This document shows positions 12,390-25,280 of a stretch of 64,000 bases of DNA, in pieces; position 1 is the stretch's first letter, and every line of letters starts with the position of its first letter. A program made the position numbers and the translations under genes. The stretch is from Agrocybe praecox (taxonomy: Eukaryota > Basidiomycota > Agaricomycetes > Agaricales > Agrocybaceae). Location of the stretch: the NCBI GenBank assembly GCA_964017145.1, contig OZ024846.1, forward strand, positions 2,604,001 through 2,668,000, written 5' to 3'. The notes below the pieces were generated by a model. The model searched no databases, had not been told where the DNA came from, and worked only from the letters and a program-made list of their open reading frames with translations.

Positions 12390-13937
12390 TTATTCCAGAC
12401 TAACGACCTTTAATCCACATACGTTGTGCGGCAATTAATATTTAAACAGTATGAGTGCTTCTGGTTGCATCGGTAGCGGGTCAGGCTTGTTTTCATGTGA
12501 GTAAGAGTGAATACCCTCGGATGTCATTTCGGATATTCTGTTCTTGCAATAATACTAAAAGGTGTATAGATACATGCGATACATTCCATAAGGAATCACT
12601 GCTGTTCGATGTACATACGGACATGGAAATGCCGACTGCTTTTACAATCCCGAACTTTTACTCTCACCTCCATGAAAGGTAACCGGTATGGGTGGACATA
12701 CGGCGACCCGAATTCATCCATCCAGTTGAAGGCGAAGCCATCTGACATCAGACAACCAACAACAACACCACCAGACCACTTTATTCTCGTCTGTCCGACT
12801 TCATCGTCGTTGTCGGTATTCAATCAAGCTAGCGTTGCATATGTATGTGTGTGGCCCAGATCTACCACAACACGCGCAGATTAATACTTATACATATGAG
12901 TACATACTAAATCTATACTGTTGGTTTTGATGTAGTTTTTGGTCCTTCATGTCAAGCGTTTTCCGGTGAAAAAAAGCAATAGATTCGTCCCTCCATTAAA
13001 GGAATGAACCCTCAAACTATTTCTCAGCGTTTCTCCCTCCACGCCCTTTGTCCCTTGATTTCCCGCGTAAAGTTTAAGGTCCTGTGGGAGTTTGTCTTTC
13101 TTTTGTTCGACAAGTTACTTAACCCCCCTTATATTATGTTATATCGCTTCTTTCGACCCTGCGTGAATCACCAATTTACTTCCCGCGAACCTTCCTATCA
13201 TCAACCTGATTCGCCAATGCAAAACTTTAAAGAAAGACGATGCTTACTTGACATTTCCAGTCATTTAAAGCAAATCCCCAACGATGATAAGCTATTGCAT
13301 AACGAAATACACACGTCTGAGTGACTCTAAAGCTAAGCCGAAGCCTCTGATAAAATCCGGAAGGAAGGCTACTCATGCACATGTTTCTCCGTTCTCAGGA
13401 TGTGGCAGTGCCTGGCAATAGTTGAGCGATATCAATCTCAAATCACTGAGTCGTTGGATTGTACTCATTCGTTTAATTTGAATTTGAATCCCACGTAGAC
13501 CGAGTGTCAACGTTCAACGTTTAACAGCCAGATCATTAGCCTGAATAAGTAGTTTCAAAAAGAAAGGGGCAATCTAAGTCCAAATCTACATTGACTTAAT
13601 TCTCTCAGATCTCTAAGTGCTATGTACATATACACGATTCTGATTTACAAAATACAAATGGTCTATTGATACAAAAACTTGTCCGGGGTCCGTGATTTCG
13701 GCAGACTAGGCTAACAAAATGGAAAACAAAACAAAAGGCTCAATCCATCCTGACCCGTCAGTGTCCTTCACTAACCTCTACCTCCACATGGGTATTCACG
13801 GATATAACCACGGACTAGATGGGATTATACGGCCAAAGGAGTGCCAATAGAGAAAGAAAAGAAGAATAATGAGTTCTCACTCTAAAATAGATAGAGACAG
13901 AAGAGAAAAGAGAGAAATAGGTAGGTAGGTGCCGAAG
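12390..13937. other. Intergenic between convergent genes
   Basis: Lies between the 3' ends of the Gln-rich gene (+) and a DUF6534 gene (-). A frame at 13004-13324 (+) has no recognisable domain. A short GTAG/GTAGGT repeat lies near 13918-13930. Confidence 0.45.
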
Positions 13938-15916
13938 TCAGGCACTCACATTCGAAGGAAGGAGACTCGCGCCTTTGTTTGTCATGAAGCTGTCCCTGGA
14001 AGTAGAAGGAAGGTACGAAGTGCGGAACTCTGGAGGTCTGGTGGAAGCTTGGGAGAAGTGGTATCCCGTGTCGGACCGCCTGTTGATTTTCTTTTTTAAT
14101 GCAGACCGACCGTTCAGCATGGCTAGAAGGCTGTTGAAAAATACTACAGAATTGGGCGGGGTCGAATCAGTCCTTGCCGTGGAGTGTTAATAGGAATATT
14201 TTCATACGTTTACTGAGAGAGAAGTATATTCCGATGAAGGCAAATTTTTCCGGCCAAATTGTGTATGTGATAAAGCATGCGGCCGCACACACACTGTTGG
14301 TGCATATGTCAGATCTTTCGGGGCCTTTTGGATGGGAAAATAGCCGCTCACGTCGTTAAAACGCCTACAAAGTGTGCTTAATTGGGCCTTCTTCGTTCGA
14401 GCAAAAGATGATATACTTACTGGAGTTTATAGAATATACCATGAGAATTGAAACAATCGAGTCGGTGCTGTTAAATGGAAGGTAAGGACCTTTTTTTGCC
14501 TTAGCCACTTTTCAGCTTACTTTTTGAAACCTGTACGGGATCGCGACAGGAAGAGGCAAAGACAACATGCGATAAGTATATCAGCGACGACGGCACTTCC
14601 TAGCGCAATGTACATCAAAGACTGAGGTAAGACAAAAATATGAATTAATTGTCAAGCTGAATAGGTTTTTTTTTTTTACTTACAGAGATCTTGGAAAAAT
14701 CCGCGAACTTCAATTTATCTGTAAACCTGCAAAGAAAAGAAATAGAGTTTCTACAATGAACGCTTCTCAAAAGTAAAAGACTCACGCTTTGGTCGTGAAC
14801 GCTGCATAAGACCTGCACGTTCAACACGATATTATATTCATATCAAGAGATAATAACTGACCAATACCACCGCCTACAGATCACGAACGTTAAGATATAG
14901 CATGCAACCGAGCATAAAAGAACCTAGGCTCACTCAAAGCTGCAAGTGATGCCACAGCCTATGCAGGGTGGGGACGAAATATGCTGCTTTAGCCATGAAT
15001 CACTCGGGTTAGGTGTGAAACGACTTGCAATACATGAGATCAGGAGTATGCTGCCCGAGACTGAAAGAACAGATGAAAACAGTCAGTGATCATAGACTGG
15101 AATTAGTATCAAAGGCATACATTTCCAGACCCGCCTCCCATAGATTCTGAAGCCCAAAAGTGCGTCGAATTTGAGTTAGCAACAGACCAATCAATAATTT
15201 CCGGAAGCACGATTTACATTCTGACAATTAAATCGCTGACGCACTGAGTCAGGCATAAATCAGCTTCTCCTTTCAAACAATAATTATCATGAGGACCTAC
15301 GGTAACATACACCTGGGACTGCATGCGTACGATAATAGTTATCATCCACGTGAAGTTCGCGAACAGACATCATATAAATCCTTACCAAAATGCTCCTGTT
15401 GATAGGGATTATCATTGATTTCGCGGTTGATATGTGTGTATAGATAGAGACCATATACTCACCAGTTCGGCAGCAATAGGGCAAGGGGATTGTCATAACT
15501 TTGGATGAGGTAGAAGTATAAGGCGTGAGTTACAAAGACCAAATGAAGGGTATCAAGAATCCTAAGAGTGTGGCGTGTCCCCGAGTTATCAACCAACAAG
15601 CATAAGACACGCGGCGAGGGCTACTTGCCATAGGGTATAAATCTTGGAAAAACACGAACTTTCAACGATGGTAGAGAAATTATAAAGAGGATAGTACTCA
15701 CTACTGCTTTAAAGAACGTGTGATCATCCTGACTCCCTCTCTTGTAATAAACGAATGTTTGTAGGCACGTTACGCCATAAAGTCTGCTTTCAGTGTCAAT
15801 ATGGAACAGAAAGTGGTGTGTAAAAAGTGGCAGACGTACACTCCCGCAACAATGTTCCCAATCAAAGCCGCACCCAGCGTGTCGTCGAGCTTGAGGTGCA
15901 CAGCAGACGACGCCAT
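13938..15916 (-). CDS. DUF6534-family integral membrane protein (copy 1), 16 exons
   Basis: Agaricomycete-specific polytopic membrane protein of unknown function. Proposed exons: 15916-15840, 15783-15702, 15642-15629, 15561-15463, 15395-15386, 15296-15279, 15243-15218, 15146-15121, 15060-15025, 14958-14934, 14726-14684, 14621-14521, 14467-14421, 14364-14352, 14293-14208, 14143-13938. The phases close to 302 aa. Family landmarks in order: LDDTLGAALIGNIVAG, LYGVTCLQTFVYYKR, ILDTLHLVFVTHALYFYL, CVSDLIVR, a GSAVVADILIA helix, SRSRTGFKNTDSIV, YSINS and YFSLSKLFFNSLLAMLN. The third intron (15628-15562) must be GC-AG (GCAAGT donor) to restore LWILDTLH. The stretch between 14933 and 14727 could hide one more exon. 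The C-terminal tail is basic and Ser-rich. The gene is a paralogue of the one at 25281-27315. Confidence 0.85.
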
Positions 15917-17642
15917 GGATTGACGCGAAGCAAGGGCAAACGTGGGGAGAGGGTATTATCAAAACAAGCTCTGCGATCCTTATAACGCCACTGCTAGCAC
16001 AATCTGGGAAGCTGAAACTCTGCTGTAACATTTATTTCTGTGTTCTGTGGGTTTCATCTCATGACTTGGGGAAACGGTGGCACTCCGGCACAAATAACAA
16101 TTGGCGTCTCGGCCCCGTTGCTGGTGCCGTGTCGTACATTTTTCCGCACACGGCTGTAAGGATGTTTTCAGTGGGAGTCTCGCACAGATCCTGCATGAAA
16201 TCAATCCTTTGGTTTTGGTCCCGAACAGTGATCTTCGAAGCCTGCAATCGAACAGGCTTGAGAAACACTGGTAATGTGGCCGTTAACGCGGTGATTTTGG
16301 ATTATTTGAAAGCCCATCGGATAAACTAGAGGACGGAAACCGTTCCTTCCTCTGACTGCCGTTCATGTGAGAAATCGTGTGGGAGAAAGCTGCACTCCTA
16401 TCGATGGTATGCAACTGTTTCCTAGTTGCTGCAGCCAGGCGGTTACGCTCACCCATAGAACCAAGAAACCTTCGTAGACAAGTTGCAATATGCCGTGAGG
16501 TAGCGGTATAATGTCAGAGTAACAGTAAATATGGATAGATCGTCAAATATTGACAGTGGATTGACAAGGAGGTCTGCATCAGTATGAAAATAAATGCTGT
16601 GCACCCATGTGTTGTGAGTGTGAATAAAAGAAGAAGAAAAGTGTATGTGCTTACTCACGAGGTACTTTGGCATACCGGTTTGTGTATACTTCATAGAAAA
16701 GCCGATGGGAAGTAAAAGAGAATACACTTGAAGAAAATCCAGAAATGCTATGCCTGATAAGACAATTTCGTGTTAATGGATCTTGAATGAAAGGGTTTGG
16801 AATATGTGGTTGGAAAGAATGCTAAAGAGGAGGAGAAAAATAAAAAGACCCAAAATTCGATGGGATACACATTTTGGGGGTTGACGAAGGTCAAGTTGGC
16901 CACTGGCCAGTGGCGGTGCCACGGTTGCGAGCGCGTATGGAGACGATCACGTGACTGCCGCGAAAGCAATCCCGACAACGCGTATTGACAACCGAACGCG
17001 AACAAAACGCGAACGGGAAAGAAGAGGAGGCCGCCAAAGGCCTGAGCGTCTGGGTGGCAGCCACAAACGGATCTGGAAGACCCGTGGCTGTATCAAGCAC
17101 CCATACACTAAAGAGAGTAGGAGGGGAGGAGAGAAAAAAAAACAATTGAACTTCAACGAAATACAGAGAAACCTGCCGACAGCGAGAGGAAGGAAAGAAC
17201 AAGGAAATTCGAGGTACATAGGATGCAATCACGCCGTGAGCGTCACAGATTATCACATTCATTATCTTATCATCGGACGTCCTACGTAGTACGATGAGCC
17301 GGCTCGTAAACACGGCTCTGTTGTCCGTGGGGCGCGATCGACAACGTTTTGTTGCATTTAAAAGATACATTTAGGCAGTGGGCACAGCAAAAACCAAGAC
17401 TTGAATCGGAGTTTGATGGCGACTGACTCGCGCTGGGCTTGTACCTACGTCAATAATCAATATATACATACATACATAAGCGCTCCGGGCGAGTTCGGTA
17501 ACCAGGAAGAACCAGCACATTTGAGAGTAGTTATTTTCTCAATCTTTTTCAAAAACACAAAAATCACGATTCACGATGTTTATAGAATTTGGGCATGCCT
17601 CATTACTTGAGAGCCTGAAGGATATGATGAAATTCAGATTTA
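15917..17642. other. Stretch without a recognised gene
   Basis: Upstream of the DUF6534 gene and downstream of the PTH11-like gene, both leftward. Open frames at 16059-16329 and 16797-17370 lack recognisable motifs. The latter covers a purine-rich, low-complexity stretch (about 16985-17170) more typical of a promoter or 5' UTR than of protein. Confidence 0.4.
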
Positions 17643-18951
17643 TTACATATTATTCGACCTGCAGTAGTTAATCCATTCACAGTCTACATCTAAGTATTCA
17701 GAATTTAAGTTATAAGATGCCTCAGAAAAATCCGAAATTATTTCTGTCAACACAAAAGTTGACGTTGTTGTGGGCTGGATCCCGCTGGTCTCTGTGCTGT
17801 TCACCAGACCAGAGTCCTGGGTGCTTTCAGATTGCTGCCTATTCTCCAGAGATTGGTGTTTACGCCTCATGCGGTACATGAAGCTAACCACAACCAAGAG
17901 GTTGGATACTATGATGCTCGTCGTAAACTAGGAAAATGCATAAGTAATCAGAATGCAGCTTCGCACTTCAATATTCAAGGGATAGTACACTTTACCTCAA
18001 TATGGGACACTATCGTGTTGCTGATATTAAGACCTACGACACCGTCTTCGAGATGAAACTTTCCGTACCACAAGACACAGAATGCGACGACAGTCAGAAG
18101 AGTAAAAATCCCTGACGAGCCAGCGAGAAGGATTAGTCGCTTTTGATGCACTGGCAGCTTCATCTGACGAAGCACATGGAATGAAAAAAGAACGAGCGTT
18201 GATTCGGAGACAAAGTCGCCTGCCAATAAGTAGTCAGATGGAACAGAACAGATGATACATACAATGGAAAACTCACACACTAATACGACGACCCCGTTAG
18301 AAGGAACTCCTTCCTTTCCGTGCGCGCAGTACTGCGTTTCTGCTCGATAAAAGGGGTCTCCTTTTCTTGTGCACAAGGCAGTCATACAAATGACAAGTCC
18401 AGGGCCCGTGAAACAAAAGACGAAGGCTAGATAAAGAGCTATTCGCCGAATCCTACTTCCAGGACAGAAAATTCGAGCTATGCCAAGAGCAAGGATCGCC
18501 CTCGAAGACCTAAAAGTTCAGGATATAGAAGCATAGATCCGGTGTTGAAAAAAAAGGACCTACCAGATGCCCGTTAAATAAAGGAGTGAATATGTAAATA
18601 GGCTGTAAAACGCGCTCCGTGGGAAATCTACGTAGGAGTCAATAACCTTATCCCACAAATTGAACCATGGAAGATGATAGATGTACATACCACTTTCACC
18701 GAAGCTTGTCGAAAACATGACGACAAAGCATATCTCGGCGATGAAGGGAATGATAGCCACATAGTCATCCCACCATAAGCGCTTCATATGATATCTATCG
18801 AAAAGGCGCAGAAAGGTCGATGAAAGTGCCAGCACATGAAAAAAAATGATGACGACTGCGAAAGATCATCATTGGACAATCAGTCACATATTGGTGAACC
18901 GAGCAACGAAGACGGACCTTTGCTCGCAAGAATGGGTGTAGAAAAAGTCAT
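17643..18951 (-). CDS. Seven-helix membrane protein, fungal rhodopsin/PTH11-like
   Basis: Five exons (18951-18918, 18855-18564, 18509-18277, 18219-17996, 17927-17643) give exactly 355 aa. The start is the ATG that splices the short MTFSTPILAS leader to the first hydrophobic helix (VVIIFFHVLALSS). It is followed by LRLFDRYHMKRLWWDDYVA, whose basic-WWDDY pattern is typical of fungal rhodopsin/PTH11-type receptors. Six more hydrophobic segments follow, among them YSLLYLTGIWSSRAILALG, ALYLAFVFCFTGPGLVICM and VCDFVSESTLVLFSFHVL. A hydrophilic Ser/Thr/Gln-rich tail of about 70 residues (from RMRRKHQS) ends the protein, as expected for a cytoplasmic tail. Ligand and coupling are unknown. Introns are 54-68 nt. 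Confidence 0.8.
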
Positions 18952-21430
18952 CACAACTGAGGAAATCCAGAAAGTAAGGTCAAGGCCATACAAATAACGG
19001 GGAGTTATCAGACCAACGACAGTAGGTGTATGTGGATGTATCAGACTAGATAACACCCTAAAATTGAAACGTCATGGGCGAGTCCCACACATTAAAAAAG
19101 AAACGCGACCCTAGCCGCCCAAGATAGCGGTCAATACAGATAGCGAGCTGGAAGCACCTTAAATTACGAAATATTTAGGCGTTGAAGTGTTCACAAAGGG
19201 CAGGAGATGATAAGAACGCCGTCCGGATTATACACTGTTCGATTTTGAAACACTTATTAGGGAATCTAATGTTGCTGAAAGGGTGCTTACGAGAGGATGA
19301 TAAGACCCAATGTTCAACGGAATCCGGATAACCCATGGACTGTGCAACCATAAAAATGATGTACTTACTATATTCTGTATGAGCAGTCTAAACTAGCCGC
19401 TCGCAGGTAGCTTTTTCTTGGTTTGGAAGCAGTGGTTCTTCATCGTACTTGAAACCAAGGTGATAGAGTTCCTGCGTGAAGTTTGAGCACATAGAAATGT
19501 AAATGTCGAATCACAAAGCGTCTTGTGTGGTAAGCGAAATGAAAAGTTTAATAGACGTGCCCTGCAGCAGAAACAAAAATCCGAAAGAACGCAATATAAT
19601 TTATTACCCTGAGGCAACCTTCCCCGAACATCCTGGACAATCACTGAACTCCATAGTGCGAAGGCCGTTGTAACAAACTGTTCCAAGCTAGCAAACTACA
19701 TTGTCGGATGGTTGATAAGATAACAATATCGAGAATCATTGTTCGAAAATTTAGGTAGGCCTTGAAATGAGTCAGGGTTTTCTTCACTCCTTTTAGTAGA
19801 ATCCAGGCTGCGACAGGAGCCATCATGTATTGCAACCGACGAAAGAGGGTTCAGGAGATTAAGAAGTTCATCATGGTCATAGCCAGCATGTCGGTCTATT
19901 TTCCAACGTAACAGGAGGCATAAGCTCGTCTCTCCTTGTCCAAGGTGAAAGTGTGGATCTGAGTGATTGTTGTTTATTTTATTGAGAGGGCGGCTTCTGC
20001 TATAGTGCGGTCCTTAGCTTCTGCTCCGATATCTCCAGGGTATACTTGAGCCGCAGTTTCAATCGTGATATGGATCATGGAACTCACCAAGACTCCTGAT
20101 TATCAAGTAGCATTTTATCTTTTTTCACCCATGTGAAAGGAGACCCTCCACAGCGATGGCACTGAGGTATCCAAGAAAATTCAACAGCGACCATGATCCC
20201 TTGATAACGAAATTGCAAAGGAAAGGTGTAATCCGACTTGGATTGCCCTATTTCTTGAGCCACCTATGAGGAATGTTGGAAGTCATTTCTGGCAACAGCA
20301 GCCCGATCGATAAGGCCTTGCTTAAAGCAGTTGCTATGCTCTTGCTGACATGAACACAGCGAGATCTGTGGGGCCCGCAGTCGCACCCGTTCCTATCATT
20401 AGCCACTCGACCACATCGAAGCTGCTTTCGTTTACCTCACAGTCACTTGCGATGATGGTAGAAATTCGCTCCTATCCAATTCGAATCCATCGTCTATTTG
20501 AAGTCCTGTTCCTCGGTACTCGACGGACTGCTCGCGTGGACTCATTTCTGAGTCAATGGGTCGTCCTTGACTCTTTTGAATTGCAGCTTTTGTCGCGTGG
20601 TTGACATGTTATGTTTCGTCGTTTAGGTGTCGTTGTCTGGCCATAACAAGAGGAAACCATAAAAGGCGCCCTTGGACAAAGTGTCCTGGGGGATAAACGT
20701 AGGACGGCATCGACGGAGAAGGCGACAATGTCATCGCAGAAAGACTTCTTGAAGGAGGTAAAAAAGCTTTGGAATGTACTAGTGTAGGACGGGATGCGCG
20801 TTGTGCTTGGGCTTGACCAACAATCCAGATTTTATTTTCGTCACTGCACGTCACATGTCAAGAAATTATAATTGAGTCTTCAGAAATACATGCTTTGCCT
20901 CAGCGTCATACTGCCTGTAGCAAAGCTGTAACGAGTAGAATGACGCTGTCTATTCAAAGCATCTGCCTAACCAGATGTCGAAAGCTGCCGCGGTGGTCCA
21001 GGTGCATTGGTCTGCTGTTCGGCATCCCGGAAACATAATATGTTGTTGATATGTGTATGTTTTCGTCGACAAGTAGACTTCATGCCTGACCCGTCAGTTT
21101 AACGACAATCTATATCAATGTCCAAAAGGTTCGACTATTGATTAGAATGAATGAATGAATGAGGCTAGTGTGCACACCTTCTGTTGAGAACTTCATTAGA
21201 GCTTCCATCCCCGATTCTTTTGCAAATGGCTTCCTCGGGCATAAAAAGGTGATTTGAAGATATGAGCTCCTTGCATCGCAACGGCAGAACATTATCAAAA
21301 CCATCCTTATCGCGCTCGAGTGGCTGGAAGAGGAAATCTGTCTATTGTCGACTTGATTTAAAAAGCCAGTTGGGAATCCTGAGTGCACCACCGCAAAATC
21401 CTGGTTTCTAGTTGACATTTTTTGATCCAG
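18952..21430. other. Stretch without a recognised gene
   Basis: Frames at 19393-19835 (-) and 20350-20854 (both strands) have hydrophobic patches but no family signature, and their possible splice sites do not give a consistent product. A short GAAT tetranucleotide run (four to five copies) lies at about 21145-21163. The promoter of the GH17 gene must lie at the right end. Confidence 0.4.
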
Positions 21431-22894
21431 ATGATTTGCACGACGTCGAAACTCACTGCAGCCGTTGGTGTCGCAGCTTTCTTCCACGGCTCCGCTGCCA
21501 GACTGCTGCCACCTACTCCGACGACTGAGTTGAATTACCACGAAAATATCGTTGGACGAGGACACGCTTCATCCGCAATTAGTGCTGCAACGAACTGTTT
21601 CCCTGCTCTTGGCTTTCCTATGCCATCCGCCGTGCCTTCTTCCACTAGTGGCTGGTGGTGCGATTACAGCACAGAGTACGTATTCGTCGGAATCAGCTAC
21701 GAAGTTACTGCATGTGAGTAGACAGGTTACGGGTGATTCAATATGCCTGCGTGCTTACAAAGCTACAAATTGTGTAGGTCAAAGTCTCACAACTTTGAGA
21801 AAGGAATTTAAGGATATTCGAAATTCCTTCAACGGTCGTTATGTCCGCCTATATGGTGCCTGCGACCGCCAGGGATTTTAGTAAGTTGCATGATAGACTG
21901 AATTTGCCAAACCTACTTTAATGCTGAGAACAGCGACGATGTCATCGACGCTGCATGGGGAGCTGGTGTTGGCGTACACGCTCTCATTTGGGCAAGTTAT
22001 GAATATTCAAACCCAAAGGAAGGCTAATAAATCTGCTTCAGTTTGGATGGGATGACCCGAATATCTGGAAAACCAGAAGAGATTCATTGCTGGCAACTCT
22101 CCACTCCAATCCCAAAGCCAAATTTGTGACCAGAGTGCTTCAATTCGGGTCGGAGCCGTTGTATGACTACGCTTTGGATCCAAGTACTCTGGCCACTCAA
22201 GTGCTGGCTGCAAAAGCCAACCTTTCAAGCTTGCATATCCCAGTCACTATTAGCGAAATGGCATATGGTTATCAAGAGGTAGGATAAGATCCTGTACCTG
22301 AGTTACGCGTACTGATACTTGCACAGCGCGAGCCGGATTCAGAACAAGTTATGGACGCCATTGATATAATTGACGCGCATATGCTACCATTCTTCTCTTC
22401 TAAAGCCTCAACTGGTAAGTTTCATACGTTTATCAGATTTTTTCGTACTTACCTACCTGCGGTATTTCAGCGAGCGCATCATGGCCAATCGTTACGACCG
22501 ACATCAACTGGTTCGTGAACAATGGACAGGGCAAGAAGATATATCTCAGTCAGGTGAATACTTTGCATTATAAATAACCCTTGAGACCCAGAGTTTAACG
22601 AGGGATAAAGAACGGCTGGCCATCAACAACTTACCCTGGAGTTGAGCCTAACAGTCCTTCAGCCGTTTCTAACGTCCAGAATGAGAATGTGAGTCTGACG
22701 ATTTTTGGCTTGGAAAATACTCACCCGTTTGGCAGAATTATTTCAATCTCCTCGACCAGAAATGTTCTTATTTTAAGAGCGCACAGATAGGCTGGTTTGC
22801 TCATATATATTCGGATAACCAGGAGCCAGGATATGGGATTTATGGCACGAATGGCGCACTGAAATTCCCTTTCGGCCCCAAGACATCTTGCTGA
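21431..22894 (+). CDS. Glycoside hydrolase family 17 beta-1,3-glucanase
   Basis: GH17 enzymes act on beta-1,3-glucan, the main glucan of the fungal wall. Eight exons: 21431-21713, 21778-21880, 21934-21991, 22042-22278, 22327-22414, 22471-22553, 22611-22688, 22736-22894, giving 362 aa. Landmarks: a hydrophobic N-terminus (TAAVGVAAFFHGSAA) consistent with secretion, WWCDYSTEY, YEVTACQSLTTLRKEFKDIR, YVRLYGACD, HALIWFGWDD, VLQFGSEPLYD (acid/base Glu candidate), VTISEMAYGYQE, TTDINWFVNNGQG, NGWPSTTYPGV and GWFAHIYSDNQEPGYGIYG near the end. A second catalytic acid is expected downstream. Canonical relatives have DENGWPS where this protein reads LSQNGWPS. The third intron (21992-22041) uses a GC donor. 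It lies 195 bp upstream of GET4, same strand. Confidence 0.93.
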
Positions 22895-23088
22895 GTTAAC
22901 TGTTCCCAAGTAGTGTCGAAACGAAACGAAATTGTACTATATCTTGCTATATGAATAGAGAGTTTGCGGTATATCCAAATAGCGTGCTAGAAAGCATGAG
23001 CATGGTCGTGGTCGTGGTTGTGGTCAAAGACCTGATTCGGACTCCGCCCCTTTTCCTTCACCATTCACCATCACTGACATTGCCAACG

Positions 23089-24346
23089 ATGGCCGCAGCA
23101 ACATCCTCCAGAGCTTTAAATGCCATATTACCCCAGATTCCAACATCTCCGTACGAAGCCCACCAAAAAGCTCGTACATTCGCTTCTCGTTATGTGAAAT
23201 CTAATCAATACGACACTGCCATCGATGTTCTGTTCCAAAGCGCGCGGGAACTATTCAAGACTGGCCAACCAGGAAGTGGGTCTGATCTTACGACATTCTT
23301 GTTGGACGTATATGAGACTAAAGGGGAGCTTGTAACCGATGAAAGTCGAGGTAAGCCTTGCAGACGTTGACTAGAGAGATTAATCCACTGATTTTGGGAT
23401 AGGAAGGCTCACACAACTCATTGCTTTGGTCGGTCCAAATGGTGGATGGAGGAAGTCGATGATTGATAAATCGATAGCGTCAGTCTATATGGTTTTATGG
23501 ACCTTTTATCGCTGAATGACGCCCAGATGGTCAGCTAAACATGGAACCTCTCCTGCTGGTGACCCTGATTTGCAACATTACGTCGGAGATTTGCTCTACA
23601 AAGGTGCGTTTTACGTCTCTGAAACTTGAGCTGCAGTCTAACATTTTATAGAGGGTGAATTCGAGGCTGCTGAGCCACATTTCTTAGCCTCCGGCAAACG
23701 AGATAGCGCGAGACTGTTGGCCGAAATGTTAATTGAATGGGCATCTGATACAGGGGCTTATGGTGTTTTCTCTCTCCGTGGAACGATACCGTAAATTATG
23801 CCCGCGCATCTAGAGGATCATATCTGACGTCGTGTGTGTAGATACCTGCAAAACGGCAATCTTCTCGCTGCGAAGACCTTCATTAAACACTTCGTTGCTG
23901 CCCTTCCTGCTTCTGTTGTTGTAGGATCAGACGCTATCATTCCTGTTGGCGAGAAGGACGAGGTGAAAATGACGAAGGAATCGCTCATTAATTTCTCGCA
24001 AATGGCTGTTTTGACCTGTCAGCGTGCTCAAGGAGACCAGAATAAGGTTATGCGAGAGAGTTGGGTTCGGCTTTGTGGTACATACCAGGGGAAAGTGGGT
24101 CTCCTGGCAACGCCTGAAATGCGTGCAGTATGTAATTTTTTATACATCGCTTATCTTTATTACTGATAATTTTCTCAGACTCTGAATGAGATTGCAACTT
24201 TATACTTCGCCATCCCTCCCCCGCGCAACCAAGCAACTAACCCTCTTGCAGAAATGATGTCATCGCTTTTTGGTGGACCGGCCCAATCGCAACCAACGCG
24301 AAGAGCTCTCACACCAGGCAACACCGCTTCGGCTGGATTGGACTAA
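23089..24346 (+). CDS. GET4: GET4-like protein (guided entry of tail-anchored proteins, DUF410)
   Basis: Get4 pairs with Get5 to bridge Sgt2 and the Get3 ATPase, delivering tail-anchored proteins to the ER. It is a cytosolic alpha-solenoid. Six exons (23089-23350, 23403-23478, 23527-23603, 23652-23790, 23842-24127, 24179-24346) give 335 aa, the usual family size. Family blocks: YEAHQKARTFASRYVKSNQY and AIDVLFQSARELFKTGQ near the N-terminus, then DLTTFLLDVYE, DPDLQHYVGDLLYKEGEFEA, GTIPYLQNGNLLAAKTF, and ETP-like PEMRATLNEIATLYF leading to a Pro/Ser-rich end that contains MMSSLFGG. The start was set at ATG 23089 because upstream in-frame residues are a low-complexity Val run. Introns are 48-52 nt. 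Intact. Confidence 0.92.
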
Positions 24347-25280
24347 TGTTTGTGTTTGCGTGATAACACTACTCATCTTGCCATGCTCATACGTTTATGT
24401 GTCAATATTTCAGGTCAATACTTAGTAAAATTTTTGTAACTTGTGTAGGCCGGACCATAATGCGATTCCACTTCGATATTAACAAGTGACATATGTTGCA
24501 CGATTGCGCCTTTATTATCTCTTTCAATCTTGCGTCCGTGTCAGACATCCACCAGTCCGGACATCGCTTGAGATAGTATTTTTGACAGCCACTGGTATGT
24601 TACTGCCGATCAAAATAACTGTCTTCCTCATGAAAAAATAACTTTTCGACGAAGACTAGAATCTACCCTCTCTAGCCGACATCACCATCCCTGCCCCTGC
24701 TCCACTCTTTTGCTTAATTTGCTATCGTGCCGATTCGTTTTTAAGTTCCTTGACTTCTCCGAGACGAAATAGGTTGCATCGCTGTTAAATTTAATCCCGC
24801 CGGTTCGAGATATTAGACTGCCACGGATTCTTTATCAGTGACACTGTGTGGCCAGAAACGGACATTCCCCACATGCATACGCGCACTTCTGCTGTGTGGT
24901 CCTCGTTGACGCTTTGACGGCCGGTAGGGCTAGGTCTTGTAACCGGACCCGAAAGCTATCCTAGCCAATCTTCTTCCTGTGAGCTTCATTGTGTTCTATT
25001 ATTTCGCGCAGATAAGACATCTCGAGTTATGGTAATTTCAATGTTGACCTGAGCAAAGCTTGTTTCTGCTCTAACAACCTTTATTCTGGTACGTCCATCC
25101 AATCCACTATGATGTACCTCGATATAGCCTAAGTGATCATGGTTCAACATAGTTAAACGTACACGTACTCCATATCCGTATTTAACCTACGATAAGCCTG
25201 GGACCTGTGTTCATAAGATAGAAACGAGACTTTTCTGCGATCCACACCATTTTCAAGACTAGACGTACCTCTTTATCGTC
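24347..25280. other. Intergenic, no gene seen
   Basis: About 930 bp between GET4 and the second DUF6534 gene, with no supported open frame. It must contain the GET4 3' end and the DUF6534 promoter. Confidence 0.5.

Noticed and set aside
16951..17289. Arg/Lys/Glu-rich 112-codon frame
   Set aside because: It covers a purine-rich low-complexity tract and its opposite strand is open too; reads like promoter or UTR sequence.
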